Assembly (NCBI GenBank): GCA_963682025.1
Contig: OY821520.1
Coordinates: 797,001 to 861,000 of the forward strand
Length of the DNA: 64,000 bases
DNA from: Cordilura impudica
Taxonomy: Eukaryota; Arthropoda; Insecta; Diptera; Scathophagidae
Reading direction: 5' to 3'
Under the pieces are notes generated by a model. The model had not been told where the DNA came from. It saw only the letters and a list, made by a program, of their open reading frames with translations, and searched no databases. The translations under genes and the position numbers were made by a program. The number at the start of each line of letters is the position of its first letter. Within the stretch, counting starts at the first letter, position 1. Below are positions 47,816 through 58,833 of this stretch, piece by piece.

Positions 47816-48145
47816 ATATTACAAACATTTATATCGAAAACTCACATCTCTTTGATTCAAAACAAGCAAATGTCTATACTTATGCTTTGAACCAGACTAG
47901 CTCAAATTCAATTATAATAAATATGTTATTTAATTTTAACAGACAAATTTACAAAAAATAACAAATTAAGTAAAACGATATAAGTATAAATTTATCAATT
48001 AATACATCTGGAACAAAGTACATGGTCCACCAATAGTAGGTCTGTGATGTTTATCTTATTATTCTAATTTGAATTTTTTTTTTAAGTATGTCCGTATGTT
48101 TGACTTTCTTATTCAATCATAACTAAAGACACAATAACGCTTGTT

Positions 48146-48294
48146 TTATACTTGCTCAGCCGTTTCGTCCAAAATCATCGAATGTAAATCCATTGCAGAC
48201 CGTGTTTTACGTGGTGCTTTTGGCATTAGAAATTGGTTTGGACTAGGACCCACAAAAACCGAATTTTGTCGCGGTCTCGAATACGCTGAATATC
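48146..48294 (-). CDS. Single-pass membrane protein, last exon
   Basis: It follows TTTTATTTTGTAG on the - strand and joins the previous exon as K-G/YSAYSRPRQ. The cytoplasmic tail reads SVFVGPSPNQFLMPKAPRK and ends DLHSMILDETAEQV, then TAA. It is basic and Ser/Pro-rich with an acidic end. The intron before it is 6 kb and holds the TIR element at 48378-50365, a hAT-type MITE and a foldback repeat. Function unknown. Confidence 0.7.
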
Positions 48295-48377
48295 CTACAA
48301 AATAAAACAATAAAAATATAGAAAAAGAAAATGTCAATCTTAAGGAAGATCTTAGTAGAGTCAAGGACCATATATAT

Positions 48378-50365
48378 TAGGGCGGGTCGATTTATTTTTC
48401 GACAATTTCCATATGATTTCCGTATTCTATGGGTTATTCCATGAAAATTTGCCAAAGGAACCATGCATCTATCGTTAAAATCGAGTCCCCTACTTTTTGT
48501 TGGTAGATTTTTTCCCAAATTGACGTTCGTATGAAATATTACCTACACGTTCACATCCATAACTCAAAAACTATCGATCGGTTATAATCGCCAGTTGGAA
48601 AGGTGAGCTCATTTTGATCAATTTACAAAAAAAAAAACTCCAACATTGGTCCAACGGTTCAAAAGTTACGGGCATTTTTGTCCAAATTTTGGAGCATTTT
48701 TTTAGACAAATCAACCACCACTGGACCACGATCAACTACCGGAAAGTTGAGCTCAAAAATTGCTGATTGCGAAAATCTTCCGGTATGTAATTTTTATAGC
48801 TGATTCTTTACCATTTTTTATTCTATTTTTTAGCTTTTATGTTTTCTTTTCAGGTGGTAACCGATTTTGAGGAAATCGCTTTGGAAAATATGCCTCCTGG
48901 TGATTTAAATCCAGAAGAATTATCTACTGATTCGAGGTACTTGATGTTAATGGCCAATGCAATTTCTAATGGTGTGGTTCCTGCGGATTTGTCTCACATA
49001 AAACCAGGGCCAATTGCACATTCTCGTTGGCTGACCAAAGCCAATAGATTATTACGGTTGTATGTGACAACTAATAATCCAACTGAAAATTTAAAAATTC
49101 TGGCTAACTATATAATAAAAGTATACACGCCAATGTATTTCAATGTTAAGTATTATAGCTCTGCCGCATACGGTAGTACATTACTTTTTAAATTTATTAC
49201 TTGGACACGATTTTTACCACCGAATTTACTTGGAGTTGTAAATACAGTAATTCAAGATAATCCATATTTTGCACACTCAGAAAATATCTTACTATCTATG
49301 TTGTTTGATGATAGAATGGAAAAACGAAACATTGCTATAAAGAATATTTTACATTACCGAAGAGATATTGTCGACCCAACGGAACTTAGAGTTTATAAAA
49401 AATCTCTTATAAACTTTAATTGTACGGAATATACAAATATGATTGAATTAAATGACGATACCATTTTATTCGAACCACCGTTTACGCAAAGTTATTCGTA
49501 TGAACATTTGGAGGGATATTTAAATTACGAAGTGCCACCGTTCGATGATCCACAAATTCCTTTACACATTCAAGGAACGGAAAGACATGTCCAATTGCTG
49601 GCTGCCACTGCTAAACGAGTTGCAGGAAAGAATGTAGAAGGCGCTATGGCGACGACATTAGAGAGCCGTACGAAAACACCCAGACTTGAAAGCAAACAAG
49701 ACTTTCAGAAAAAATAATGTTTTTTTTCACATTTTGTCTTTTACTACACTCAAATTTAATATTTTTTTTTGATAATAGGTTGATAGATACTTTATTATCT
49801 CTTAATTTGAATTTTTGTACAAAAAAAAATAAAAAGGGAAAAAAAATCAAAAGTTTGGTTGTATGTGTTATTTTGTTTTAGCAATATCGCATGAATTAAT
49901 CAACCGAATTCGATAAATTTGGGCTTAAACTCTTCGTTTTGAATTGTAAATTGAATTAAATAATGGATTGAGCCAAAAAAATGGCCATGAAAGTAATATT
50001 CTTGGACAAAATCATGAAAAAAATGGAAAAATGCTCCAAAATTTGGACAAAAATGCCCGTAACTTTTGAACCGTTGGACCAATGTTGGAGATTTTTTTTT
50101 AAATTGATCAAAATGAGCTCACCTTTCCAACGCGCCTACTGGCGATTAAACCCGATCGAGTTTTTGAGTTATGGATGTGAACGTGTAGGTAATATTTCAT
50201 ACGAACGTCAATTTGGGAAAAAATCTACCAACAAAAAGTAGGGGACTCGATTTTAACGATAGAGGTATGGTTCCTTCGGCAAATTTTCATGGAATAACCC
50301 ATAGAATATGGAAATCATAGGGAAATTGGTGAATTTTTTCACTCCCTACAAATCGACCCGCCCTA
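48378..50365 (+). mobile_element. TIR element T1 copy 1, 8-bp duplication, hAT-like
   Basis: It starts TAGGGCGGGTCGATTT and ends AAATCGACCCGCCCTA. ATATATAT flanks each side (48370-48377, 50366-50373); because the site is an AT repeat, the exact duplication length here is less certain than in copy 2. The inverted repeats extend about 320-345 bp (48378-48705 against 50022-50365) and the arms are only slightly diverged. Between them is an intact ORF (48839-49717). TAGGG ends and 8-bp duplications are hAT-like, but such long inverted repeats are unusual for hAT. It lies in an intron of a gene on the opposite strand. Confidence 0.85.
48839..49717 (+). CDS. Transposon protein, C-terminal half, hAT-like features
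   Basis: The 292-codon frame has no stop, but its first codons (MFSFQ) are intron: TTTTCAG precedes VVTDFEEIALEN. A short 5' coding piece (TTTGPRSTTGKLSSKIADCE, about 48709-48778) comes just before it with a GTATGT donor. The core GPIAHSRWLTKANRLLRLYV (RW motif) is followed by NPYFAHSENILLSMLFDDR and the hydrophilic end EGAMATTLESRTK. I know this pattern from unannotated, repetitive insect and cnidarian proteins; the RW block and the upstream C..H block seen in copy 2 recall hAT transposases. The N-terminal half is missing, so this copy is not a complete protein. Confidence 0.7.
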   Translation: MFSFQVVTDFEEIALENMPPGDLNPEELSTDSRYLMLMANAISNGVVPADLSHIKPGPIAHSRWLTKANRLLRLYVTTNNPTENLKILANYIIKVYTPMYFNVKYYSSAAYGSTLLFKFITWTRFLPPNLLGVVNTVIQDNPYFAHSENILLSMLFDDRMEKRNIAIKNILHYRRDIVDPTELRVYKKSLINFNCTEYTNMIELNDDTILFEPPFTQSYSYEHLEGYLNYEVPPFDDPQIPLHIQGTERHVQLLAATAKRVAGKNVEGAMATTLESRTKTPRLESKQDFQKK

Positions 50366-50807
50366 ATATATATATTTCTTATATAAATGGTCCTTGCTTT
50401 ACATACGAAAATTCATATATAGTTGGATGATTTTTTTTTATGCATTAAGGAGTCGCGATTTTTATTTATATATTTATTTATTTATTTTTTTTTTGATTGT
50501 CAAATAAGAGATAATTAAATTCAAAGTCTAAAGGATAACTTTAAATATGTAATTCATCATGACATTCCTTATATAAATACATACAGATTTTAAAGATTTA
50601 AAATTTTCTAACAAATAACTCTTTTTCATTCAATTACACAACTACAAATTTTATAAACCAATTAAAGAAGGATGGAATTCAGTTGTTTAAACAAGTTTTG
50701 GTTATCAAAATTCTGATCCCAAGGTTTCTGACTAATTAATTATTCAATATTCGCAGTTTGCACTTTACGAATCCATCATCACCAATTGCTTGTGGTTGTG
50801 TTATAAC

Positions 50808-51263
50808 CAGGGCTGCAACTTTCATACAAATTCACAATTGTTGGTAAGAACCCAGATCAATTTTGACCAAATACTTTTCCGAATCAAAGGCATCGATTTG
50901 TTGCTGCATATTATTTCATATTTTGTCAAAATGCATATTTGCACATTTTGCTTTTAAGTACATATTTTAGACATTTTAAAATTTGTTAAAGAAAATTATA
51001 AGATTTAAGAATTTATAGTTTACACTAACAAATTTTTTATAAAAATGTAATTAGCATAAATTTTATTTTTATTATTTACTTATTTATTGTTTTATTGGTA
51101 TGTACATATATTTTAATACATATTTTAACTGTTACCTGAATTTTGATGTTTTCAATATTTAATATATATAATTATATGTAATATTTATTTATAAATGCAT
51201 TTTTCTAGTGCATTTTTTAATCACATATTTTCGGTTTTGAGGTGCATTAAAGCCACAGCCCTG
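50808..51263. mobile_element. hAT-type MITE (456 bp)
   Basis: The left end CAGGGCTGCAACTTT pairs with the right end AAAGCCACAGCCCTG. The flanks GTTATAAC (50800-50807) and GTTACAAC (51264-51271) are an 8-bp duplication with one mismatch. CAGGG termini with an 8-bp duplication are typical of hAT. The interior is AT-rich with repeated TGCATATTTT words. Fragments resembling it lie at 5838-5935, 8040-8100 and 9045-9200. Confidence 0.75.
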
Positions 51264-51271
51264 GTTACAAC

Positions 51272-52288
51272 TTTAAAACACAATTTAGGCCTTATTAGCT
51301 AAAAATAAAAATCTTTTAAAATTATCATAAACTTGGCCAAACAATAACAACAACAATCGATATTTGTTTTATAAAATTTTCACTATTGACGTACTCTAGC
51401 AAAATTATGTGTAGTGTTCTGTTATTTAATAACAAAATAACCATGAGCAAGATACTTCATGACGGTATAGCATTTAAATTCTTTCACGACCGACAAGTTT
51501 CTTTCCTTGACTAAGTCCAATATATTTTTAAATATTGGTTCAAGTTAGAAGGAGTCATCTATAATAGATATCATAGATGGCTTATAACCAATATATCTGG
51601 ACTTATATTTAAGACACCAATTGGCACTAATCTTATATGAAATTTAGTTTCGATAACGTAGTTCATTAGTGTTTTTCATTCTATACATGTTTACTAAAGC
51701 TTTTTACATAAAAATTTTTATATATGTTGCTTTTACATCCTGATCCAATGGGCAAAAACTTTGTTTTTGTTTATTTATATAATTATTTTGGGATTCGCCG
51801 TATTGCACTTTTTTGTAAAAAAGGTCTTGTAAGAAAAAAGTTGGGTGGGTGTACCATAAAAGTATCATAAAACTGCTTTATCCTTTACTGTCTGTTTGAT
51901 CTTAAAAGATTGAGCGAATTTCTAAATACAGATTTATCATTAAAAATGGTAAACTGTGAGGCGGGATATTCCTTAACGGCACTGTTGGTTACATTAACTT
52001 AATGCATATGTATAGTGAAGAGCAAAATAGTAACATGGTATGTACATTAATTTTAAGTACAAACAGAACAAAAATTTTAACATATATTATAGTTCCGTCT
52101 TCAATAAAAAAAAAAAATAGAATAAAGTAAATAAGCATTATTGAAGGATTATTTATTTCTAATTGATTATTTTGTAGTTGTCCACAAATATATAGTTTTT
52201 TCGACTCGACTAGGCAAACTATGTGATCAGAAATCGATTTCCAAATATTCTTTTGGTCCCGTAAGACCAATTAACAAAAAAAAAAAAA
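51272..52288. other. Intron sequence of the membrane protein gene
   Basis: No element ends or exons were recognised. The open frame on the - strand at 51989-52270 has no motif. Confidence 0.4.
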
Positions 52289-53755
52289 TCATGTGAGTAC
52301 GATCACAGGGGATATGTGTAAACATCTAGTAATTAAAGATTTTTTATGGCACTTTTTTTAAATGAAACAGAAAGCGTCATCTATACATCACTTATAGCAA
52401 TAACTGCAAGGGTTGTGCTAATATAAAAATAATTGTTATTATTTCAACCAGTTCATTTCTAATTCTTCGTTTTTTTATTTTTCATTGCCCCGTTTTCGTT
52501 TTCAATTTTTTATTTTTCATTTTTTCATTTTCCATTTTTTATTTTTCATTTTTAATTTTTTATTTTTCATTTTTTTTTTCCTTTCTATTTTTAATTTTTA
52601 TTTTTATTTTTCATTTTTCATTTTTCATTTTTCATTTTTCATTTCTCATTTTTAATTTTTATTTTTTTATTTTTTATTTTCCATTTTTCATTTTTTATTT
52701 ATCATTTTTAATTTTTCGTATTTCATTTCTTATTTTTCATTTTTCATTTTTTATTTTTTTTATTTTCCATTTTTTTACTTTTCATTTCTTATTGTTCATT
52801 TTTTATTTTTCCATTTTTCTCCTTTCATTTTTAATTTTTCGTTTTTCGTTTTTAATTTTTCATTTTTCATTTTTTATTTCTCATTTTTCATCTTTTATTT
52901 TTCATTTTTCATCTTTTATTTTTAATTTTTTATTTTTCATTTTTCATTTTTTATTTTTCATTTTTTATTTTTCATTTTTCATTTTCCATTTCTTATTTTA
53001 ATTTTTTATTTTTCAACAGCGACAAAAAGGTTATTACATATCATAATTTTTTCACTAATACAATCATAAGTCACACCGATTTTGTCTTACGCTCACATGT
53101 TACGCTGTTTTTGTGATTGTATTGTGAAATAGAAATTTACCCCCCTGAGCGTATAGATGTTTACACATCAAAAAATTTTTTAATAAGTTAATCCTACTAT
53201 GCTCACTCACTAACTGGCCCCAGTTATGTTCAGTCCAATTTTAGACGAACTGTTTGTAAAACTTTATTATATGTAAGTACTACACATATTTTTTAGATAT
53301 AATATCCTTATTTTCAGCTACTTTAAGACCCAATTTCTTCAACTTCAACGAGTCGTCTATTTGCTGGTTTCAAGCTTCAGCTGCTTTGCACGGTCTTTTG
53401 ATAATATCTATTTTTTCACAGCTATATTTTGATTTGTTTTCCAAACTTCCAGTTTCAATAAAAAAGTGTTTAATTGTGCATAATTGACAAAATAACGGTT
53501 ATATATTAAATAAATCTTTATTTTTGATGTGTAAACATCTATACGCGCAGGGGGGGTAAATTTCTATTTCACAATACAATCACAAAAACAGCGTACATCT
53601 TACGCGTAAGATGTGACCATTAAGACAAATCGGTATGACTTATGATTGTTTGGTGAAAAATTATTATATGTAATAACCTTTTTGTTGCTGTTTTCTGCAT
53701 TTTATTTATTACCAGATGTTTACACATCTCCCCTCTGATCGGACTCAAATGATTT
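52289..53755. mobile_element. Foldback repeat F4 with pyrimidine tract
   Basis: The left end ATCATGTGAGTACGATCAC...ATGTGTAAACATCT pairs with the right end AGATGTTTACACATCTCCCC...GACTCAAATGAT. Internal arms at 53021-53169 and 53526-53728 are inverted copies of each other (CAATACAATCACAAAAACAGCG and its complement, ATTTACCCCCCTG and complement). A long TTTTTCAT-type tract sits in the left arm. A compact copy of the family lies at 58460-58833. Class unknown. Confidence 0.7.
52470..53015 (+). repeat. Pyrimidine-rich minisatellite, (TTTTTCAT)n-like
   Basis: About 540 bases made almost entirely of TTTTTCAT, TTTTTTATT and TTTTTAATT units on the + strand. The open frame at 52792-53001 (a Phe/Ile/Ser polymer) comes from this tract and is not a gene. 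Confidence 0.9.
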
Positions 53756-54320
53756 TTTTATGTAAAATGAGAAAATAAACAGGATGCATAAGTGTAACAT
53801 TGTAGTTTTTTTTTTTGACATAAATACACTTGTCATTACGATAACAAATATATTTGAAATATAAAATAAAAAAAAATTATATTAATTGTAAAGGTCGTTT
53901 AAATCGATCTTATAATTTGAGAATAGAACACATGGTAATATTTTGCTCCTCACTGTATAGTTAAATATCTGAAATATCTACATTATGCAGAAGTATGCGA
54001 ATAAAAAATATTATTTATTTTTTGTTGTTAAAAGTTTATTAATGTAAAACATGCCATTTTCGGTTCGGGAACTTTTTTAAGGGTCGCAAAAAACAGTACT
54101 CTACAAAACGTTGATATTGTTTGCCACTTTTTCTTTATATTATTAAAATAGATGACATTAGCTAAGGACAAGTTTTACTGATGCGGAAGGCTATTTCACT
54201 CTAAATTTGTATTTTGTTTTTGTTATTTATTAAACATACACATACCTATGGTTTGAATATCGGCTCAGTAGGGCAACTGGGCTGGAAGTTTTATTGAGGC
54301 GTAAAATCTTAAGAAACATA
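53756..54320. other. Intron sequence without recognised features
   Basis: AT-rich; nothing beyond short homopolymers was seen. Confidence 0.4.
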
Positions 54321-54321
54321 C

Positions 54322-54418
54322 CTTTTGAGTGTATCGTTGGATTGTAGACAACAAATTGACATGTTGGTATATTCATATTGTTAACGAAGCCCATTGACAT
54401 TCTAGACACTGATGAACG
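54322..54418 (-). CDS. Single-pass membrane protein, penultimate exon
   Basis: A 97-nt exon on the - strand after AATATTTAG and before GTATGT. It reads RSSVSRMSMGFVNNMNIP then CQFVVYNPTIHSK. This acceptor was chosen because it alone keeps the frame from the previous exon; the nearer TCTAG would shift it into an early stop. It is part of the cytoplasmic region. Confidence 0.65.
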
Positions 54419-54513
54419 CTAAATATTAACGAATATATATTTTTTTAATATTATGTAGACATTTGCATACCAGAAATTTTAAAGAAAAGTTAAAAAATAT
54501 AAATGTTGCTTAC

Positions 54514-54704
54514 CTGATGAGGAATAGGATCTATATCGGACAAGGGGCAGGAAGCTCGATGTTGTTGTTGAAATTTCGGTTGATACGGTTCCAACATACG
54601 TATTTTACCCCAACGGTTAAAGAACAAAACAATTGCACCAACCCATAACATTAAAACTAATCCAACGATTAAAACTTCTTCGGTACGTACAATAATTTTG
54701 GTTC
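54514..54704 (-). CDS. Single-pass membrane protein, transmembrane exon
   Basis: A 191-nt exon between TTTTCAG and GTAAGC on the - strand. After TKIIVRTEE comes one clear hydrophobic helix (VLIVGLVLMLWVGAIVLFF) and then NRWGKIRMLEPYQPKFQQQ. The helix and flanks resemble the transmembrane part of vertebrate FNDC4/FNDC5 (pattern RT.EVLI...W.G.I.LF.R...I...EP). I saw no fibronectin III domain in this window, so the relationship is tentative. The topology suggests type I. Confidence 0.75.
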
Positions 54705-55804
54705 CTGAAAAGGTAAAGGTAAATTTTATCAATATTTTTTTTTTTTTATTTGCCTATTTCCAAGAATTTAGTAGACAAATCAACAATTAAACACGCGATC
54801 TTTATCGTTTGTAATATCTAATATTGTAATTCGAGTTAATTATTTGTAGTTTTTTGAAAAATAAATAGATTTTACAATATTATTTTCTAAATACTCAGTT
54901 TTTTATTCAGTTTATAGTTTGTAAATCTTTCCAAAGAACATTTTTATTTGATTCAAATACAGCTTTTACTAATTTTGGTTTAAAATTCCAATCAATTATT
55001 TAATCAGTTTTAGTTTCTGGTTAAAGTTTTATTCATTATTTAATAGATTCATTTAAATATTTTGTTTGATTTATCTAAAAAATTTCAATTACTTTTTAAA
55101 TTTATAAAATATTATTTTTAATTGAAAAAAAAAATCAATCAAAGGCTTATAAATTTTCATAATTAAATTTACAGTTTTTAATACATGAATTTCGTAATTA
55201 AAATTAATTTTCCTTTATGTAAAGTTTTCACTATTGGGAAACAAAATTTTCATGTTATGTTTAAATGCGTGTACAAGTTCATTTCAATTCATGATATTTT
55301 AGGAATTTAAACGATGGACGTATACAACATGTTGCTACAGCAGATGTTTATAAATAATGTTCTTACTTTGCTTTTGTTATTTTAAAGAAAAATAATATTA
55401 AAAAAAACCAACCCATAAAAATCAAGTTTTTATTATACTCCCTTTATTTGTAAATTAATTTATCATCCTGTAATTAAATAATTGATTAATTGAAAATATT
55501 TATGTCAAAAATCAAAAATTTTTTTGTGCAAAAATTATTTGCAATCAGCTCGATTGGATCACGGGAAAAGGGTTAAACATCGATCCAAAGCAGACAAGCA
55601 GACAAGCAGACACTACGAGTTAATATAAAGGGAGTAAAATAAAATAAATGAAAAACACATTTATTTCAATTGAAATTGTAATAGTCTGGTATGAATGTAT
55701 ATTCATTGTTTTGATATATGTACAATTTCAGATCATTTTACCAACATAATATTTGTAGACTTTGATAAAGTTTCTACACAAAATTTTTAAACCAAGTCTA
55801 TAAT
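54705..55804. other. Intron sequence, AT-rich
   Basis: No exon or element ends. It contains a direct doublet AAGCAGACAAGCAGACA near 55593-55608. Confidence 0.4.
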
Positions 55805-56215
55805 ATTAATAGGTAAGACGATTTCTTGTGACCGATGATTTGTTCCACAGTTTTCTCTCGATTTTGACCAAAAGTATCTTATTTGAAATAAATTTCTTTT
55901 TAAATGTCTACCAGATTTATGGATTTAAAAATTTTTAATTTTTGTTTGAGTTATTTAAAGTTGATACTAGCACATACATAAAATTATACAATGCTATGTG
56001 TGTGTTTATTAAATATGTTAATGTGTTTGCAAAAAAAAACTGAGTTTGTTTTCTTCATTCATAATAATTATGTTGAATTGAAAAATTATTTTGGACATAA
56101 ACCAAAAAAGTGTGGAATTGTAAAATTGATTAGCATACCTTTTGGGTTAATAATTTATTAAATTAAAAAATAAAATATCCTAGAAGTTGCACTCGAATTT
56201 CGAGGGCTGGAATCT
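55805..56215 (+). repeat. Dispersed repeat family L, copy 3
   Basis: It runs from GACGATTTCTTGTGACCG to GCACTCGAATTTCGAGGGCT and is collinear with 46265-46635. It lies in an intron of the - strand membrane protein gene. Confidence 0.7.
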
Positions 56216-56229
56216 TCTAGTGTATGTTT

Positions 56230-56425
56230 CTGCACTTGTTTCTCTTATAATACAACCGAAGAAGTCCGATTGGACGACATCGAAAGCGAAAACTTAATAA
56301 AAAGTGTTAATATTGCTGCTGTGTTTCCAAAAATCAAAGCACAGAAAGCTATTGATTATTTTAACATTTGTCTTCAATGGGCAGAGGCAAATAGAATATT
56401 CGTAAGAGAACTATATACAATGTAA
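56230..56425 (+). pseudogene. Possible pogo/Tigger-type transposase tail
   Basis: A 64-codon open stretch on the + strand with no start codon at its beginning. It includes EEVRLDDIESENLIKSVNIA and, near its end, AIDYFNICLQWAEANRIFV before TAA. The pattern '.A......CL.WAE' is frequent in the C-terminal region of pogo/Tigger or jerky-like proteins. It directly follows repeat L copy 3. Only weakly supported. Confidence 0.3.
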
Positions 56426-56630
56426 CAAAACACAGCCAAAAATTTCTTTTTAAATTTGTTATTAAATTATATTTTTTAATTAAGCTACAAGTAAAAATGT
56501 ATATGTCGGCCATGCATTTAAATGTTTATTTTTTATTTACTTTAATTAAATTTAGAGAGTAGTGTGCGGTATAAATAACGGACAATGTAACATTCTTAGG
56601 AGTGTCTATTACAACTTAAAATATTTTTAC

Positions 56631-56777
56631 CTTGTGTTACCATATTTGTGACATTTATTGTTGCTGTACTTGACAAATCTTCTGGACTGTTTAGGTAATC
56701 CGTATTTTCTGGGGAGGCAGATGCAGTCTCTTCGATTTCCACAATAAAATTTGTGCCTTTCAAACCAGTGCTCCATT
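56631..56777 (-). CDS. Single-pass membrane protein, ectodomain exon 2
   Basis: A 147-nt exon between TTTGTCTAG and GTAAAA on the - strand. It encodes WSTGLKGTNFIVEIEETAS, then an acidic linker (SPENTDYLNSPEDLS) with two N-glycosylation sequons (INVT, VTNMVT region). It joins the transmembrane exon as G-TKIIV. It is an extracellular juxtamembrane stalk by position. Confidence 0.7.
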
Positions 56778-56836
56778 CTAGACAAAATAATGTAATAACG
56801 TTTACATAGCCATAATTGATTAAACTATAAAAATAC

Positions 56837-56893
56837 CTTCCAAAACTGCTGGCGTAGTATCTACTCCCGTTAATAATTTCTCCAGCTTGATAA
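56837..56893 (-). CDS. Single-pass membrane protein, first visible exon
   Basis: A 57-nt exon between TTTTTACAG and GTATTT, reading IKLEKLLTGVDTTPAVLE and joining the next exon in frame as LE-EWSTG. Exons encoding the signal peptide and any folded ectodomain must lie further upstream, beyond 57 kb; I could not find them before 64,000. Confidence 0.6.
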
Positions 56894-56974
56894 CTGTAAA
56901 AATAAAAATACGTATGTGATAAGCTACAATTTATACATGTTCCAGCCACTATGTATATTCAATCAACTGAAACT

Positions 56975-57090
56975 GTGTATTGCGACCTGTATTTTGATTG
57001 CAAGTTCAACATAGACATACACTGGCAGAAAGTGATTCTGAGTAGATCGGTGTAATTAACTTATAATCTCACAGGGATGTGTAGGGTATA
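56975..57090 (+). repeat. Repeat family R, 3' fragment
   Basis: TTGCGACCTGTATTTTGATT, AAAGTGATTCTGAGTAGATC and GTGTAGGGTATAAA occur in R order, without the tetranucleotide run. Confidence 0.5.
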
Positions 57091-57399
57091 AATGCCTAAA
57101 ACAAGCCAAAGGAGAACTTATATTAAAAAAAATATAAACTTATGTGCAAATGTATGCATGTACTACATTTGTATGGAGCAACATAACAGTTGTTTGAAAC
57201 TTTACTTCGGCTCTAAGCGGAATTAAGCAAGAAAATAGTATTTTAAATTTAAGACCGATCGGATTTGATATCCGAGTCCTCGCAGCCATGAAATATTTTT
57301 AAAAATTACATTATTTTGAAAAACTTCTTAAAATTTAAAATTTTATTATATCTATTCTTTTTAAGCTCTTTCTTTTAATTCATACTCTCTGTCTGTCTC

Positions 57400-57835
57400 T
57401 CTTATCCAATTGATCTGAAACTTGGTCCATAGTCATGTTGTGACTACAGATTAATTTTGGGGTGGTCATGCACAGTGATCTAAGTGTCATTTCCCCACAT
57501 CCGATCGATCTGAAACTTGGCCCATACACTTGCTGTGCAAAAAAGATTACTTTGACATAGTCACGCATAGTCACGCACAGCCACGGAGTGATTTTAAACC
57601 CATTTCCCCTTATCCGATCGATCTGAAACTTGGTCGATAGACTTGCTGTAAAGAAAGATTAACTTTTACATGGTCACACGCAGTCACGCACAGTCACGAA
57701 GTGATTTAAACCCCATTTCCCTTCATCCGATCGACCTGAAACTTGGTCCACAGATTTGTTTTCGTACCAAAGATTAATTTTAAATTATTCGCGCAAAGTC
57801 ACGCACAGTCACGGAGAGATTCAAAACTCATATGC
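57400..57835 (+). repeat. Tandem repeat, about 93-115 bp period, four units
   Basis: The word GATCTGAAACTTGG (with one variant GACCTGAAACTTGG) recurs near 57411, 57507, 57618 and 57729. Each is followed by a ...CATAG.CTTG(C)TGT word, AGATTA and AGTCACGCACAGTCACG. The phrase CCGATCGATCTGAAACTTGG also resembles the internal repeats of small Helitrons. Confidence 0.8.
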
Positions 57836-58459
57836 ATAAGGAAAGAAAGAGTTTTAATAAAAACTTTGTTTTAATGGGTTAGATTATTACTTGGGATTTT
57901 TGTTTATGATTTGAAATAAAATAATCATGATAAAATAAAGAAATCCTATTTTTCGGCGAAAAATTTTAGAAAAGTATTCATATCAGCATTCAAAAATTGT
58001 TCAGCTCGTTCCTTGTTCATGAGGAAAGACGTTATTTATAGGAAGGTGTATGCATTTTAAATCATCTACGCAAATTAAAAAAACCAGCGAATAATTGCAA
58101 CATTTAAAGTGTATTATTTATTACGATGGTTTCAATCGACTCTTCTGTGTAATAACAGACATTATGTATGTATAGATATTTTGTGAATAAATTCCTTTTC
58201 ACAATGCTTAAAGTTTCATATTAGAAAAGTATACATTATATTTATATGGCTGACACTTTATTGTCGTAACTTTAGTTATATGTAGTAAAGTACATTTGAT
58301 AGGATACGAGTGTACAGAGTTCTGGAAAATGTCATATAGCACTTACAATATAATAAAATAGGGCCCATTTTACGAACTACGCAAGTTTTTTTTCCGAATT
58401 TTGCGAAACAAATACATACAAAGGAAAATAGTCAGTTCGCAAACATATCATTGGTATAA
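57836..58459. other. AT-rich stretch without recognised gene
   Basis: Nothing supported. Confidence 0.4.
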
Positions 58460-58833
58460 CAAATAAAATCATGTGAGTCCGAGATGTGTAAACATCTAGT
58501 AATTAAAGATTTTTTATGTCACTTTTTTAAAATCAAACAGAAAGCGTCATCTATGTATCACTTATATACTTGTAGGGTTGTTGAATTATGTATATGTTAT
58601 ACGTTTATATTGTGTAAATTTTTGTCATTTTACAGCAAAGGGTTGTTAAATTAGTTGAAACAATTTTATATCATAATTTTTTCACCAAACAATCATAAGT
58701 CACGCCGATTAGTCTTAATGCTCACAGCGTAACATGTTACGCTCACATGTTACGCGTAACATGTTACGCTGTTTTTGTAATTGTATTGTGAAATAGAAAT
58801 TTACCCCCCTGCGCGTATAGATGTTTACACATC
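58460..58833. mobile_element. Foldback repeat F4, compact copy
   Basis: It starts ATCATGTGAGTCCGAGATGTG and ends ATAGATGTTTACACATC. The terminal hairpin GATGTGTAAACATC sits at both ends. The interior matches 53021-53169, including a GTAACATGTTACGC palindrome cluster at 58721-58757. It lacks the TTTTTCAT tract. Confidence 0.7.

Noticed and set aside
52792..53001. 69-codon Phe/Ile-rich ORF
   Set aside because: Product of the TTTTTCAT minisatellite; no start context or conserved composition expected of a gene.
54401..54410. Acceptor TCTAG at 54402-54403 for the penultimate exon of the membrane gene
   Set aside because: Using it breaks the frame and gives an early stop; the TTTAG at 54419-54420 keeps phase 0 and joins the last exon correctly.
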